Shown here: positions 8,337 through 16,995 of the stretch, piece by piece | How positions within the stretch are numbered: the stretch's first letter is position 1 | Layout of the letters: each line of letters begins with the position of its first letter | Source: DAOUBA01 sp034432855 | GTDB taxonomy: Bacteria > Chloroflexota > Anaerolineae > B4-G1 | Reading direction: 5' to 3' | Length of the DNA: 47,352 nucleotides | NCBI GenBank assembly: GCA_034432855.1 | Contig: DAOUBA010000002.1 | Coordinates: 1-47,352, forward strand | Made by a program: the position numbers and the translations under genes | Notes under the pieces: generated by a model | The model's database searches: none | The model's input: only the letters and a program-made list of their open reading frames with translations | Told to the model about the DNA's origin: nothing

Positions 8337-11300
8337 TTAACACTCGCTGTACCCGCAGGCATAGCAATGGCGACAGCCCTCCTCGTTCACCACCGCCGCG
8401 TGGCCACACTCCGGGCACAGGTCGCCAGCGGGGAAGAGCGACAGTTGTTCGGCGCGCTCCTCCTTTTCCTCCTCGGGCGGCTCGATCATTCCCAGATGCT
8501 CGGCCAATCCCTGCGCCACACCGTCAGGCAGACTGCGCACCCGGTCGCGGCCAAAGCCCAACGGCCGTCCGCCGCCGATACCTTTCAATTGCTTCACTAC
8601 CTGCTTGAGCCGGCGCGTCGCCGAGAGCGGCGAGGGGATGCGCAGCACGAGTGAGATCAACCGCCCGATCGCCTCCGCCACCGCTGCCGTGTCCGAACCC
8701 GCCTTGCCCACGTTCAGGAACACCTCGAACGGCTCGCCGTCGCCGTTGGAGTTGATGGTGAGATAGGCCGTACCCAACGGGGTACCCAGGTGATAGGTCA
8801 CCCCTTCCAGGCGATGCGGGCGCGGGCGTACAGTCGTGGATATCGGGGGTTGCGCCGGCTGGGGTTGCTGCTTGGCCTGGCGGGTCGCCTCCGTCTCCAA
8901 TACTTCTTTTTCCCGCGAGCCGGTCACGTATACCGTCAACCCCTTGCAGCCCAACTCCCAGGCCAGGCGAAAGGCGCGTGCTACGTCGTCGGGAGTGGCA
9001 GTGGAAGGGAAATTGATCGTCTTTGAGATACTCGCGTCCACAAATGCCTGGAGTGCTGCCTGCATACGCACATGCTCCTCGGCGGAAATGTCGCTCGCCA
9101 CGACAAAGACCTGCCGAATATGCGGGGGCACCTCTTCCACCGCCTGGCAACTGCCAGTGAGAACCACCTGCTGGATGATGCGCTCCTGCGTCTCCTGATC
9201 CAGGCCGGCCTGCTCCAACGCCCGGAGGAAAAGCGGGCTGGTATAGCGCAACTCCAGGTCCTTGCCGTTGTCGTTTACGTGGCGCACGTAGGCCAGTGCA
9301 AACACCGGTTCACAGCCGTAGGCCTCGCAATTGGCGACGGTGGCGATGGTGCCGGTAGGAGCCACCGTCGTCTGGGCAGCGTTGCGGATGCCATGCCGCC
9401 GGATGCCGGCGATAATCGCGTCCCAATCCAACGGCGGTCGCCCCCACTTCCGCAGCCGCGTGTAGGGGGTGAGAGGCCGGGGCGGCGTCCAGCGCAGGTT
9501 CTCGAGGTCGTAGATGCTGCCCTGGATCGCCGGGAACGGCCCGCGCTCGCGCGCCAACTCGATGCTGGCGCGCATGGCGTGATAGCGGATGAACTCCATC
9601 ACCTGGGCCGCCAACTCCTGGGCCTCCTCACTGCCATAGCGCACACCCAGGCAGTACATCAGGTCGCCCAGGCCCATGATGCCCAGGCCGATGCGCCGTG
9701 TACGCTGCGCCGCCTCCCTCAACTGCGGCACCGCCGGCACATAGGCGTTGGCGTCAATCACGTCGTCCAGGAACCGGGTTGCCTGCTCGACCGTCTCGCG
9801 CAATTGCTCCCAATCCACCGCCGGGTGGCCGTTGTCGCCATAGTGCACATGGCGCGCCAGGTTGATCGAGCCCAGGCAACAGTTCTCGTAAGGTAAAAGG
9901 TATTGTTCACCGCAATTGTGAACGTAGAAACCATTCGCGTCAAAAGCGTGGACCCCCGGCACCCTGACATCGTAGACAGGCGCCCGGCCACGCAATTCGA
10001 TGGAGACAACCTCATCCACGAAGCGCTCCCGATTCATCCTCCTACGGCACGCTTCCAGCCGCTCCCGGAGACGGCTGGCTTTCTCCTGATCCGTAAACCC
10101 GATCCGGGCAGCAAAGCATTCCAGATTGTCTCCCCTAATGACCAATTCGTGCTGCGCCTGAGTGACGTACTCTCGTCTGCCTCCTTTGCCGTCCGGCAAC
10201 GTCGAGTGACCGGCTGCTCGCCGCCCCTCATAGAGCGTTGCCACGATACCTAACCGATGCAACATGCGCTGGACGGCTTCCAGCAACGCCAGGTTTGACT
10301 GGGCCAGCCGGACCGAGACGCCCTTTTTCTGGTCGCCCACTACCGTTCCGTCGGTATCGAACAGGCCACGCAGGAATCCTTCGTGGAATGCACTGCTCGT
10401 CTGCTCGATCTCCGACGAAACGCCCTTGAACTGTTCGGAGAGACCAAAAGCATGCGCCAGGTCATAGAGGGCTTTCAAACGGGCCTCTTGGCGATTCACT
10501 ATCCACGTAAAGCCCTGAAAGTCGGCGCGATGAGGCAAGGTCATGACAATGCGCTCCACCTCACGGCGAACGGACACTGATCCCGGACCTTCTCCCCAAA
10601 TGGAAATAATCGCCCGGCCGGGAGTAATCGCCCCATCCCCCACCAACAATCCCAACAGGAATCCTTCTTCCCAGGTGCCCCGGCCCTCCCAAGAAGCATC
10701 GCGATGTTCACCCAACAGAACTCTGTCGCCGATCCGAATATCGCCAGCACGCCGCCATTCCGATTCCAACACGTGGCGGGTCATCCGGGTCACAACCCGC
10801 AATGGGTGATCGGGCGTGACGGCGATGTGGAACCCCTGCCGGGTACGTACCTCCATGATTTCTCGCTCACCAGTGAAGAAAAAACCCTCTGCAGAAGTAG
10901 GATGGTAGCGACCGTTGACCAGAAGACGGACCGGTTTACCGAGAATCTGTTCAATCTGAGCAGGGCCATGGTCGGTAACGACCCAGGTGCTTCCCAAAAC
11001 ACACGGATTGGTCGCCTCATATTCCCCTAGGTGCGGGCAGGGATTCTGCCGGTTGGCGGTATCCAGGAAGAGCACACCCGGTTCTCCGTTGCGATGTGCG
11101 CCGGCCACGATCTCGTCGAAAATCTCCCGCGCCCGTACTGTCTTCCATACCTTGCCGTCCTGGGGACTGACCAGGTCAATCATGCCATCGGCTTCCACTG
11201 CCCGCATAAAGGCGTCGGTCACGCCGACAGAGATGTTAAAGTTGGTGATGGCGTGCTCGCTGCGCTTGCATTGGATGAACTCGTGGATGTCGGGGTGGTC

Positions 11301-11897
11301 CACCCGCAGCACGGCCATATTGGCGCCGCGCCGGGCGCCCCCCTGGCTGACGATCTCACAGGCAGTATCGAAGACGCGCATAAAGCCGACCGGCCCTGTG
11401 GCCTGGCCGCCGCTGGAACGGACGATGGCCCCCTTCGGACGCAGCCGGGAGAAGGAGAAACCGGTGCCGCCGCCGGTCTGCTGGATCAGCGCCATGTCGC
11501 GCAGCGTCTGGAAGATGCCGTCGGGCTCGCGGCCCATATCGTCGGAGATGGGGAGCACAAAACATGCAGCCAACTGCCCCAGTGGTGTACCCGCGCCGGT
11601 AAAAGTCGGCGAGTTGGGCATAAAACGCAGACCGGCTACCAAGTCGTAAAAGATGGCCTCGGCCTCTGCCACGTTCCCGCCCCATTGCTCCTCGACCGCA
11701 GCAACGTGGGAAGCGACGCGATGAAACATCTGCTCGACTCTCTCGGCAGGCTGACCATCCGGCCCTTTGCGCAGGTAGCGGCGCTTCAAGACCGCCAGTG
11801 CGTTCTCGGTCAATTGCACCTCTGGCGGACGTGGCTGCTCTGTCCGCACCCGCTGCCTAACCGGCGAAACCGCCGTTGGCTGAGCCGTCTTCAACAT
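8337..11897 (-). CDS. nrdJ: adenosylcobalamin-dependent (class II) ribonucleotide reductase with an intein
   Basis: This enzyme reduces ribonucleotides to deoxyribonucleotides using a B12-generated thiyl radical. The precursor has 1186 residues; removing the 363-residue intein leaves about 823. Visible features: the redox-pair cysteine in QLAACFVLP, TGGGTGFSFSRLRPKG, the finger-loop NP...CGEQYLLPYENCCLGSINL where the cysteine after the intein is the catalytic radical site, APTGTIATVANC, and KTINFPSTAT. The C-terminal cysteine-rich tail (CPECGH...CRHCYACGYSEC) combines a zinc ribbon and the re-reducing cysteines. ATG 11897 follows AAAGGGGGA. The gene is 30 bases after nrdR, so the two are probably co-transcribed and NrdR-regulated. 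A strong terminator follows. Confidence 0.95.
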   Translation of the reverse strand: MLKTAQPTAVSPVRQRVRTEQPRPPEVQLTENALAVLKRRYLRKGPDGQPAERVEQMFHRVASHVAAVEEQWGGNVAEAEAIFYDLVAGLRFMPNSPTFTGAGTPLGQLAACFVLPISDDMGREPDGIFQTLRDMALIQQTGGGTGFSFSRLRPKGAIVRSSGGQATGPVGFMRVFDTACEIVSQGGARRGANMAVLRVDHPDIHEFIQCKRSEHAITNFNISVGVTDAFMRAVEADGMIDLVSPQDGKVWKTVRAREIFDEIVAGAHRNGEPGVLFLDTANRQNPCPHLGEYEATNPCVLGSTWVVTDHGPAQIEQILGKPVRLLVNGRYHPTSAEGFFFTGEREIMEVRTRQGFHIAVTPDHPLRVVTRMTRHVLESEWRRAGDIRIGDRVLLGEHRDASWEGRGTWEEGFLLGLLVGDGAITPGRAIISIWGEGPGSVSVRREVERIVMTLPHRADFQGFTWIVNRQEARLKALYDLAHAFGLSEQFKGVSSEIEQTSSAFHEGFLRGLFDTDGTVVGDQKKGVSVRLAQSNLALLEAVQRMLHRLGIVATLYEGRRAAGHSTLPDGKGGRREYVTQAQHELVIRGDNLECFAARIGFTDQEKASRLRERLEACRRRMNRERFVDEVVSIELRGRAPVYDVRVPGVHAFDANGFYVHNCGEQYLLPYENCCLGSINLARHVHYGDNGHPAVDWEQLRETVEQATRFLDDVIDANAYVPAVPQLREAAQRTRRIGLGIMGLGDLMYCLGVRYGSEEAQELAAQVMEFIRYHAMRASIELARERGPFPAIQGSIYDLENLRWTPPRPLTPYTRLRKWGRPPLDWDAIIAGIRRHGIRNAAQTTVAPTGTIATVANCEAYGCEPVFALAYVRHVNDNGKDLELRYTSPLFLRALEQAGLDQETQERIIQQVVLTGSCQAVEEVPPHIRQVFVVASDISAEEHVRMQAALQAFVDASISKTINFPSTATPDDVARAFRLAWELGCKGLTVYVTGSREKEVLETEATRQAKQQPQPAQPPISTTVRPRPHRLEGVTYHLGTPLGTAYLTINSNGDGEPFEVFLNVGKAGSDTAAVAEAIGRLISLVLRIPSPLSATRRLKQVVKQLKGIGGGRPLGFGRDRVRSLPDGVAQGLAEHLGMIEPPEEEKEERAEQLSLFPAGDLCPECGHAAVVNEEGCRHCYACGYSEC
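9915..11003 (-). other. NrdJ intein with LAGLIDADG homing endonuclease
   Basis: In-frame intervening protein element of 363 residues (precursor residues 299-661) between extein ...EATNP and CGEQYLL. It begins with Cys (CVLGSTWVV, block A), has the block B TPDH histidine, two LAGLIDADG-type motifs with their acidic residues (FLLGLLVGDGAI and FLRGLFDTDGTV), block F (PVYDVRVPGVHAF) and ends in Val-His-Asn before a +1 Cys. All residues needed for self-splicing and for nuclease activity are present, so it appears intact. The DNA looks less G+C-rich than the exteins, consistent with mobility. NrdJ is inactive until splicing, because the catalytic cysteine is the +1 residue. Confidence 0.93.
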
Positions 11898-11927
11898 CGA
11901 GTTCCCCCTTTGTCAGATGGTTTTGGC

Positions 11928-12380
11928 TTACTCACGTTCACCAAGCAAACGGTCAATCTCTGCCCGCACCGCCTCCAGGTCCTCCAGCCCCAGATACACA
12001 ATGGCGTAGCGGATGTAAGAGACCGGATCCAGCCTCTTGAGTTCTTCGATCACCAGATCGCCGATCACGCGGCTAGAGACCTCTGCTTTGCCCAACTGGC
12101 GGATGTGGTTTTCGGCCAGGTCTGCAAGCCGCTCCAGGTCATCGGCGGAAACGGGCCGCCGCGCACACGCGATACGCAGGCCGGAAAGCAACTTTTCGCG
12201 GTCGAACTCCTCCCGCCGGCCATCACGCTTGACCACCAGCGGTGTGGTCAGGATCGCCCGCTCTACTGTAGAGAATCGGCGATGGCACTTGTCACACACT
12301 CGGCGGCGGCGGATTCCGCGTGCATCATGGGTGGTGTCAATCACCCGCGTGCGAGCGCTCCCACAATACGGACACTTCAT
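11928..12380 (-). CDS. nrdR: transcriptional repressor NrdR
   Basis: A 150-residue regulator of ribonucleotide reductase genes, the usual length for the family. An N-terminal zinc ribbon (MKCPYCGS...CDKCHRRFSTVER, two CxxC pairs) precedes an ATP-cone domain (LVVKRDGRREEFDREKLLSGL) that senses ATP/dATP. It is the first gene of the nrdR-nrdJ unit, with its own promoter and a candidate operator in the leader. Start ATG 12380 begins the canonical MKCPYC motif. Confidence 0.95.
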   Translation of the reverse strand: MKCPYCGSARTRVIDTTHDARGIRRRRVCDKCHRRFSTVERAILTTPLVVKRDGRREEFDREKLLSGLRIACARRPVSADDLERLADLAENHIRQLGKAEVSSRVIGDLVIEELKRLDPVSYIRYAIVYLGLEDLEAVRAEIDRLLGERE

Positions 12381-12416
12381 CGCTCTGCTCCGGTTCAGGC
12401 AGGGTCATCGAACATG

Positions 12417-12457
12417 CCAGATATGGGGGTTAGAGGAAATGAGAACCCCATATCTGG
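12417..12457. promoter_or_regulatory. inverted repeat in the nrdR leader, candidate NrdR operator pair
   Basis: CCAGATATGGGGGTT (12417-12431) and AACCCCATATCTGG (12444-12457) are near-perfect inverse copies around a 12-base spacer. Each half holds a CCCCATATCTGG-like core that partly resembles the NrdR-box core (CNCNATATNT). The ATAT centres are about 29 bases apart. It lies between the predicted transcription start and the nrdR start codon. A simple leader hairpin or a dispersed repeat is the alternative. Confidence 0.4.
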
Positions 12458-12476
12458 GGGGATTCACGGCGCACAG

Positions 12477-12505
12477 ATTATACCACGACCTGGTACAGCC
12501 CACAA
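12477..12505 (-). promoter_or_regulatory. sigma70-type promoter for nrdR-nrdJ
   Basis: On the minus strand TTGTGG (12505-12500), a 17-base spacer and a perfect TATAAT (12482-12477). The predicted start near 12470 gives a leader of about 90 bases that contains the inverted repeat. Confidence 0.6.
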
Positions 12506-12559
12506 GCGAATTATCGGCGTGAACCTTAAAAAACGCGCCGGGTGACAGAGGTTTAAGGA

Positions 12560-12594
12560 TTGAGTAGGGGCAGGGTGACCCTGCCCCTACTCAA
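12560..12594. terminator. 35-bp palindrome over the ftsZ stop codon, probable dcw terminator
   Basis: TTGAGTAGGGGCAGGGT (12560-12576) and its exact reverse complement (12578-12594) surround a single central base. The ftsZ TGA (12593-12591) lies inside the right arm. The minus strand then reads TCCTTAAACC, so U-rich support is weak. A related GGGCGAGGT/ACCTCGCCC element occurs at 43711-43735, suggesting a dispersed family. Confidence 0.6.
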
Positions 12595-13664
12595 CTGCAC
12601 CGGCGCAGGAACGCCGGGATCTCCAGGTCGTCCTTGTCAAAGGCGGGCACAGGGAATTCGACCGGCTCGCTGATCGGCACGGCCACACGCGCGGTACGCG
12701 GGCGAGGAGTATCCGTTCCATCGAAGCCAGTGGCAATGACGGTGATGCGAACCTCATCGCCCATGTTCTCGTCAATGACGGCGCCAAAGATGAGGTTCAC
12801 ATCCGGATGCGCGGTCTGTTTGATGATCGAGGCTGCTTCATTGACCTCGAACAGGCTCAGGTTAGTTCCGCCGGTGATGTTGAAGAGGATGCCGCGCGCC
12901 CCGTCAATCGTGATGTCGAGCAAGCGGCTGGAGATGGCCTGCTGCGCCGCCTCGACCGCGCGGTTCTCGCCGCTGGCGCGCCCGACGGCCATCAACGCCG
13001 CGCCGCCCTCGGACATGATCGTGCGCACGTCGGCAAAATCCAGGTTGATCAGGCCGGGCACGGTGATCACCTCCGAGATACCCTGGACTCCCTGACGCAG
13101 CACATCGTCGGCCAGCGAGAACGCCGCCTGCAGGGTGACCCGCTTGTCGGTGATCTCGAGCAGCCGGTCGTTGGGGATGACGATCAGCGTGTCCACCGCC
13201 TGCTTGAGCTGCTCAACCCCGAGCCGTGCGGTCTCGGCGCGTACGGCGCCCTCCCAGGAGAAGGGGCGGGTGACGACGCCGATGGTCAGCGCACCCATCT
13301 CCTTGGCAATGCGCGCGATGACCGGCGCAGCACCGGTGCCAGTGCCGCCGCCCATCCCGGCGGTAACGAACACCATGTCAGAGCCCTGAAGGACCTGGCA
13401 CAACTCCTCAGACGACTCTTCCGCCGCCTTCCGCCCCAGTTCGGCGTTCCCCCCCACGCCCAGGCCGCGCGTCAACTTGTCGCCGATGCGCACGCGCTTG
13501 GGCGCGTTGGACAGCATGAGCGCCTGGGCATCGGTGTTGATGGCGATAAAATCAACGCCGCTCAGCCCCTCGGCGATCATGCGATTGACGGCGTTGCTGC
13601 CGCCGCCTCCCACGCCGACCACTCGAATCTGTGCATAACTTTCCGTCTGTACTGGTTTCTGCAT
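12591..13664 (-). CDS. ftsZ: cell division GTPase FtsZ
   Basis: Tubulin-like GTPase that forms the cytokinetic ring. ATG 13664 was chosen because AGGAGG lies six bases upstream; a longer frame from 13682 adds six residues without a better site. About 357 residues. The GTP-binding signature GMGGGTGTGAAPV, the N-terminal VVGVGGGGSNAVNRM and the T7-loop region NLDFADVRTIM are intact. The C-terminal linker is short and ends in the conserved tail DKDDLEIPAFLRR, the docking site for FtsA and other partners; two extra residues (CS) are encoded at the edge of the palindrome. It is the last gene of the dcw cluster, 40 bases after ftsA. Confidence 0.97.
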   Translation of the reverse strand: MQKPVQTESYAQIRVVGVGGGGSNAVNRMIAEGLSGVDFIAINTDAQALMLSNAPKRVRIGDKLTRGLGVGGNAELGRKAAEESSEELCQVLQGSDMVFVTAGMGGGTGTGAAPVIARIAKEMGALTIGVVTRPFSWEGAVRAETARLGVEQLKQAVDTLIVIPNDRLLEITDKRVTLQAAFSLADDVLRQGVQGISEVITVPGLINLDFADVRTIMSEGGAALMAVGRASGENRAVEAAQQAISSRLLDITIDGARGILFNITGGTNLSLFEVNEAASIIKQTAHPDVNLIFGAVIDENMGDEVRITVIATGFDGTDTPRPRTARVAVPISEPVEFPVPAFDKDDLEIPAFLRRCS

Positions 13665-13704
13665 GTTGTTCCTCCTGTGCAATGGAATACCAAATCACCA
13701 ATGT

Positions 13705-14925
13705 TCAGCCGGGCAGGAAGGCCCGTAGCCAGTTCAAGAAACGCCTGCCTGCAGATGGGCCGCTCTTGCGCAAATGCGGTCGCGCATCTACCGTCAACCC
13801 CCACCCCATCAATCCGGCGCCCACCGCATGAGCGGAGTTCGAGATCTGATCCACCAGGCCATCGAGTCCCTCCGGTACGCCGATCCGCACCGGCAACCCG
13901 AGCACGTCACGCGCCAATTCCTGGATACCCAGAAGTTGCGCCGTGCCGCCGCACAACACGACCCCTGCCGAGAGTAGCCCGTCATACCCTGATCGCTTGA
14001 TCTCTTGCTGGATCATCGAGAGAATCTCTTCCACCCGCGCTTCGATGATCTCGGCCAGTTTCCAGCGCAGCACGACCTGCGGCACCCCGCCGCTGATCGC
14101 CGGCACGGTGAAGCGCTCTTCCTCCGACACCTGGGCCACACGGGCATGGCCGTGGCGAATCTTGATCTGCTCGGCGGTGGCCGGGGGCAGCCGCAGGCCA
14201 ATGGCGATGTCGCCGGTGATGTACTCGCCGCCGATACCGAGTGTGACCGTATGCCAGACCGTGCCATCAATAAAAATGGCGACATCGGTGGTGCCGGCGC
14301 CAATGTCGGCCAGGACGACGCCCATCTCGCGCTCGGTCTCGGTCAAGACAGCGCCGCCGGCAGCGATGCTCGCCAGCACCAGTTCGTCCACCTCGACCGC
14401 GGCCCCTTCCACACACTTGATCAGGTTCTGGATGGCGGTGGTGGCGGCAGTGACAATGTGAGCCTCGACCTCCAGGCGAAAGCCGTGCATGCCCACCGGA
14501 TCGCGCACACCACTCTGCCCATCCACCACATAGCCGCGCGGGATAACGTGCACGACCTCCTGGTTGTGCGGCACAGCGATAGCGTGCGCCGCGTCCAGCA
14601 CCCGGTCCACGTCCTCCGGCGTGATCCCCTGTTCGCGGCGTGAGACACCCACCACGCCGCGGCTGTTGAGCGATGAAATGTGCGTGCCGCTGAGGCCCAC
14701 ATAAGCACGCTCGATCTTGTAGCCCGACGTGCGCTCAGCCTGCGCCACCGAGGCCGCGATGGCCGCAGTGGCCTCTGCGACGTTGACCACCACTCCCTTG
14801 CGGATGCCGTGCGCCGGCACCAGGCCCACGCCGATCACGCGAACAAGCCCGGTGTCATCCACCTCGCCCACCAGGGTGCATACCTTGCTGCTGCCTACAT
14901 CTATGCCGACGATGGTGCGTTCCAC
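13705..14925 (-). CDS. ftsA: cell division protein FtsA
   Basis: Actin-like ATPase that anchors FtsZ to the membrane; 406 residues. Visible: phosphate-1 motif VGIDVGSSKVCTLVG, the SHS2-type insert region (YVGLSGTHISSLNSRGVV), phosphate-2 LADIGAGTTDVAIF, adenosine motif GVVLCGGTAQLLGI, and a C-terminal amphipathic helix (GRRFLNWLRAFLPG) typical of the membrane-targeting sequence. The start codon is GTG, with AGGGG just upstream. An iterated hairpin tract separates it from ftsQ. Confidence 0.95.
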   Translation of the reverse strand: MERTIVGIDVGSSKVCTLVGEVDDTGLVRVIGVGLVPAHGIRKGVVVNVAEATAAIAASVAQAERTSGYKIERAYVGLSGTHISSLNSRGVVGVSRREQGITPEDVDRVLDAAHAIAVPHNQEVVHVIPRGYVVDGQSGVRDPVGMHGFRLEVEAHIVTAATTAIQNLIKCVEGAAVEVDELVLASIAAGGAVLTETEREMGVVLADIGAGTTDVAIFIDGTVWHTVTLGIGGEYITGDIAIGLRLPPATAEQIKIRHGHARVAQVSEEERFTVPAISGGVPQVVLRWKLAEIIEARVEEILSMIQQEIKRSGYDGLLSAGVVLCGGTAQLLGIQELARDVLGLPVRIGVPEGLDGLVDQISNSAHAVGAGLMGWGLTVDARPHLRKSGPSAGRRFLNWLRAFLPG

Positions 14926-14943
14926 GGACCCCTCATGTACATT

Positions 14944-14995
14944 ACGGAATACGCACTACGGGATACGTGTTCGTATTGCGTATTGCGTATTCCGT
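14944..14995. repeat. iterated CGTATTG/TACGGAATA tract between ftsQ and ftsA
   Basis: ACGGAATACGC (14944-14954) is the exact inverse of GCGTATTCCGT (14985-14995). Between them are drifting copies such as TACGGGATACG and CGTATTGCGTATTG. It fills most of the ftsQ-ftsA gap and could form a long hairpin in the message. Confidence 0.7.
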
Positions 14996-14996
14996 C

Positions 14997-15800
14997 TTAC
15001 CAATCATTGACCACCGAATAGTATGGCGCATCGGGAAAACGCACGTCCACAAAGCGAGGCGTGATCCCGCGCGCCTGCAGGTCTGCTGCCAACCACTCCA
15101 GTATTTGCAGTCGCCGGCGCATTCCCGGCCCCTGCCCGACAAAGACGCGCCAGCCACGTGCGTCGGTCAGCAGTAATCCGCGGCCGGGTATGTATTGGAG
15201 CGTCGGTACGATGTCGGCGCCGCTCGCCCACAATTCCGCCAGGGCAACGCGCACGCGCTCATCGAGCCGACCACTCCCATCGCGCGGCAGCGGACCTTGC
15301 ACCAAGAAGCCTTCCGCCAGTGCCCCCTCGGCCGGAAAGACGACACCCTCGACGTCCACCCACCACAATTGTCCGTTCTCATCCCACATCGTCTTGGGCT
15401 GCCGCTCGACGACAGCGATAGCGCAGCGCGCAGGTAACCTGCATACCACGTCCACGCTCGCAAGATTCGGAAACGCCGCCAGGATATGCGTTTCAATCTG
15501 TGCCGGACGCGCCCACAGAATGTGCAGGCCCTGCAGGCCGCTGGCTCGAAAGACCTCCTCAGGCGAGACGCGCACCGCGCCGGTCACCTCCGCGTGGTAG
15601 ACGTAGAAACGGTCGTCGAGCCCGACCCACAGCGCCGTCGCCGCCGCTACAACAACCACCGACACCAGCACGAATCGCGCCCAATGCCAGGTCGCGCCTG
15701 GAGCCGCTGATGCACGTTTCGTCCACACCCGCCCTCGCACCATCGCACTCGCCGTCTCGAACCGCCGTTTTTTCTTTCGTTGTCGTCTGGGTCCGGTCAT
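14997..15800 (-). CDS. ftsQ: cell division protein FtsQ/DivIB
   Basis: A 267-residue single-pass membrane protein of the divisome. A basic cytoplasmic N-terminus (RRQRKKKRRF), one membrane segment (about 42-62, FVLVSVVVVAAATALWVGL) and a POTRA domain (about 65-135, HAEVTGAVRVSPEEVFRASGL...FPNLASVDV), followed by the FtsQ beta domain (VVERQPKTMWDENGQLWWVDVEGVVFP). Its position between ddl and ftsA is the classic one. It is thought to link FtsL/FtsB-type proteins to FtsI/FtsW. Confidence 0.9.
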   Translation of the reverse strand: MTGPRRQRKKKRRFETASAMVRGRVWTKRASAAPGATWHWARFVLVSVVVVAAATALWVGLDDRFYVYHAEVTGAVRVSPEEVFRASGLQGLHILWARPAQIETHILAAFPNLASVDVVCRLPARCAIAVVERQPKTMWDENGQLWWVDVEGVVFPAEGALAEGFLVQGPLPRDGSGRLDERVRVALAELWASGADIVPTLQYIPGRGLLLTDARGWRVFVGQGPGMRRRLQILEWLAADLQARGITPRFVDVRFPDAPYYSVVNDW

Positions 15801-15850
15801 CTGTCACTCGGGCGTGTTCTATCTGCCTGATCGCGCTATAGAAGGCGCGG

Positions 15851-16987
15851 CTACTCCCTGGGTTCAGCCGGTTGGTACGAGGTCTCCGAACGTTCTTTGT
15901 CCTGGTACCGCTCGATCGCCAACTCGATCAACCGGTCAATCAACTCCGGATACGAGATGCCGCTGGCTTCCCACAACTTGGGGTACATGCTGATGGCGGT
16001 GAAACCCGGAATCGTATTGAGTTCGCCCACGTACAGCTCGCCGGTCGTACCGGAAAGCAGAAAGTCGGCCCGCGCCATCCCAGCGCAGTCAATCGCCTTG
16101 TAGGCGCGCACGGCCAGGTCGCGCACCCGCTCAGTCAACTCGGGCGAGATCGGGGCGGGAATCAACAACCTGGAGGCATCCTCGCCAGTGTCAATGTATT
16201 TGGCTTCGTAACTGTAAAACTCGCGGCTGGGGATGATCTCCCCCGGCACGGAAGCGATGGGATCGTCGTTGCCCAAGACGCTCACTTCGATCTCGCGTGC
16301 TGCAGGGACAGCGGCCTCGACCAACAATTTGCGGTCGTAGCGCGCCGCCTCGGCCAATCCTGCCGCCAGCCCGGCCCGGTCGTGGCACTTGCTCACGCCG
16401 ACGCTGGAGCCCAGGTTGGCCGGCTTGGTAAAGGCCGGGTAACCCAGTCGCTCTTCGATCCGATCCATCACGCCCTCGGGATCGGCGTCCCACTCCTTGC
16501 GCTTCAGCACCAGGTAATCGGCCACCGGCAGGCCGTGCGCTTTCATCACGTCCTTGAATATCGCCTTGTCCATCCCCACTGCCGAGGCCATCACGCCGGC
16601 GCCCACGTAAGGGATGCCGGCTAACTCCAGCAACCCCTGGACGGTGCCGTCCTCGCCGTAAGGCCCGTGCAGGACAGGGAAAACGACGTTGAGTTCCGCC
16701 AGCCGCGTCGCCTGGATGACGCGCTCCGTGTCTTCGAGCCGCATCAGGCCGCGCCGGGAAGGGTCGCCTAAGAGCGCCACCGGTTGGCTCGCGCTCACGT
16801 CGCCCGCCATCAGCGCCTTCATCGGGTCGCCGGAGGCAATCCAGCAGCCCTCTTTAGTGATGCCGATGGGCACGACCTCGTATTTTTCCTTATCCATCGC
16901 GTCCATCACCGAACGGGCCGAGACGAGCGAGACTTCGTGCTCACCGGAACGGCCGCCAAATATCACGCCGACTCGAATCTTTGCCAT
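15851..16987 (-). CDS. ddl: D-alanine--D-alanine ligase
   Basis: ATP-grasp enzyme that joins two D-Ala for the pentapeptide stem; 378 residues. The N-terminal motif VGVIFGGRSGEHEVSLVSA, HGPYGEDGTVQGLLELAGIPYVG, the ATP-binding loop FTKPANLGSSVGVSKC, EIEVSVLGND, and the C-terminal ARADFLLSGTTGELYVGELNTIPGFT with metal-binding acidic and Asn residues are all present. It starts nine bases after murB ends, so the two are co-transcribed. Confidence 0.96.
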   Translation of the reverse strand: MAKIRVGVIFGGRSGEHEVSLVSARSVMDAMDKEKYEVVPIGITKEGCWIASGDPMKALMAGDVSASQPVALLGDPSRRGLMRLEDTERVIQATRLAELNVVFPVLHGPYGEDGTVQGLLELAGIPYVGAGVMASAVGMDKAIFKDVMKAHGLPVADYLVLKRKEWDADPEGVMDRIEERLGYPAFTKPANLGSSVGVSKCHDRAGLAAGLAEAARYDRKLLVEAAVPAAREIEVSVLGNDDPIASVPGEIIPSREFYSYEAKYIDTGEDASRLLIPAPISPELTERVRDLAVRAYKAIDCAGMARADFLLSGTTGELYVGELNTIPGFTAISMYPKLWEASGISYPELIDRLIELAIERYQDKERSETSYQPAEPRE

Positions 16988-16995
16988 CTACCAAC

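Noticed and set aside
11700..12000. Cobalamin riboswitch before nrdJ
   Set aside because: The nrdR-nrdJ gap is only 30 bases and contains no B12-box-like sequence; nrdJ itself uses B12 and would not be expected to be repressed by it.
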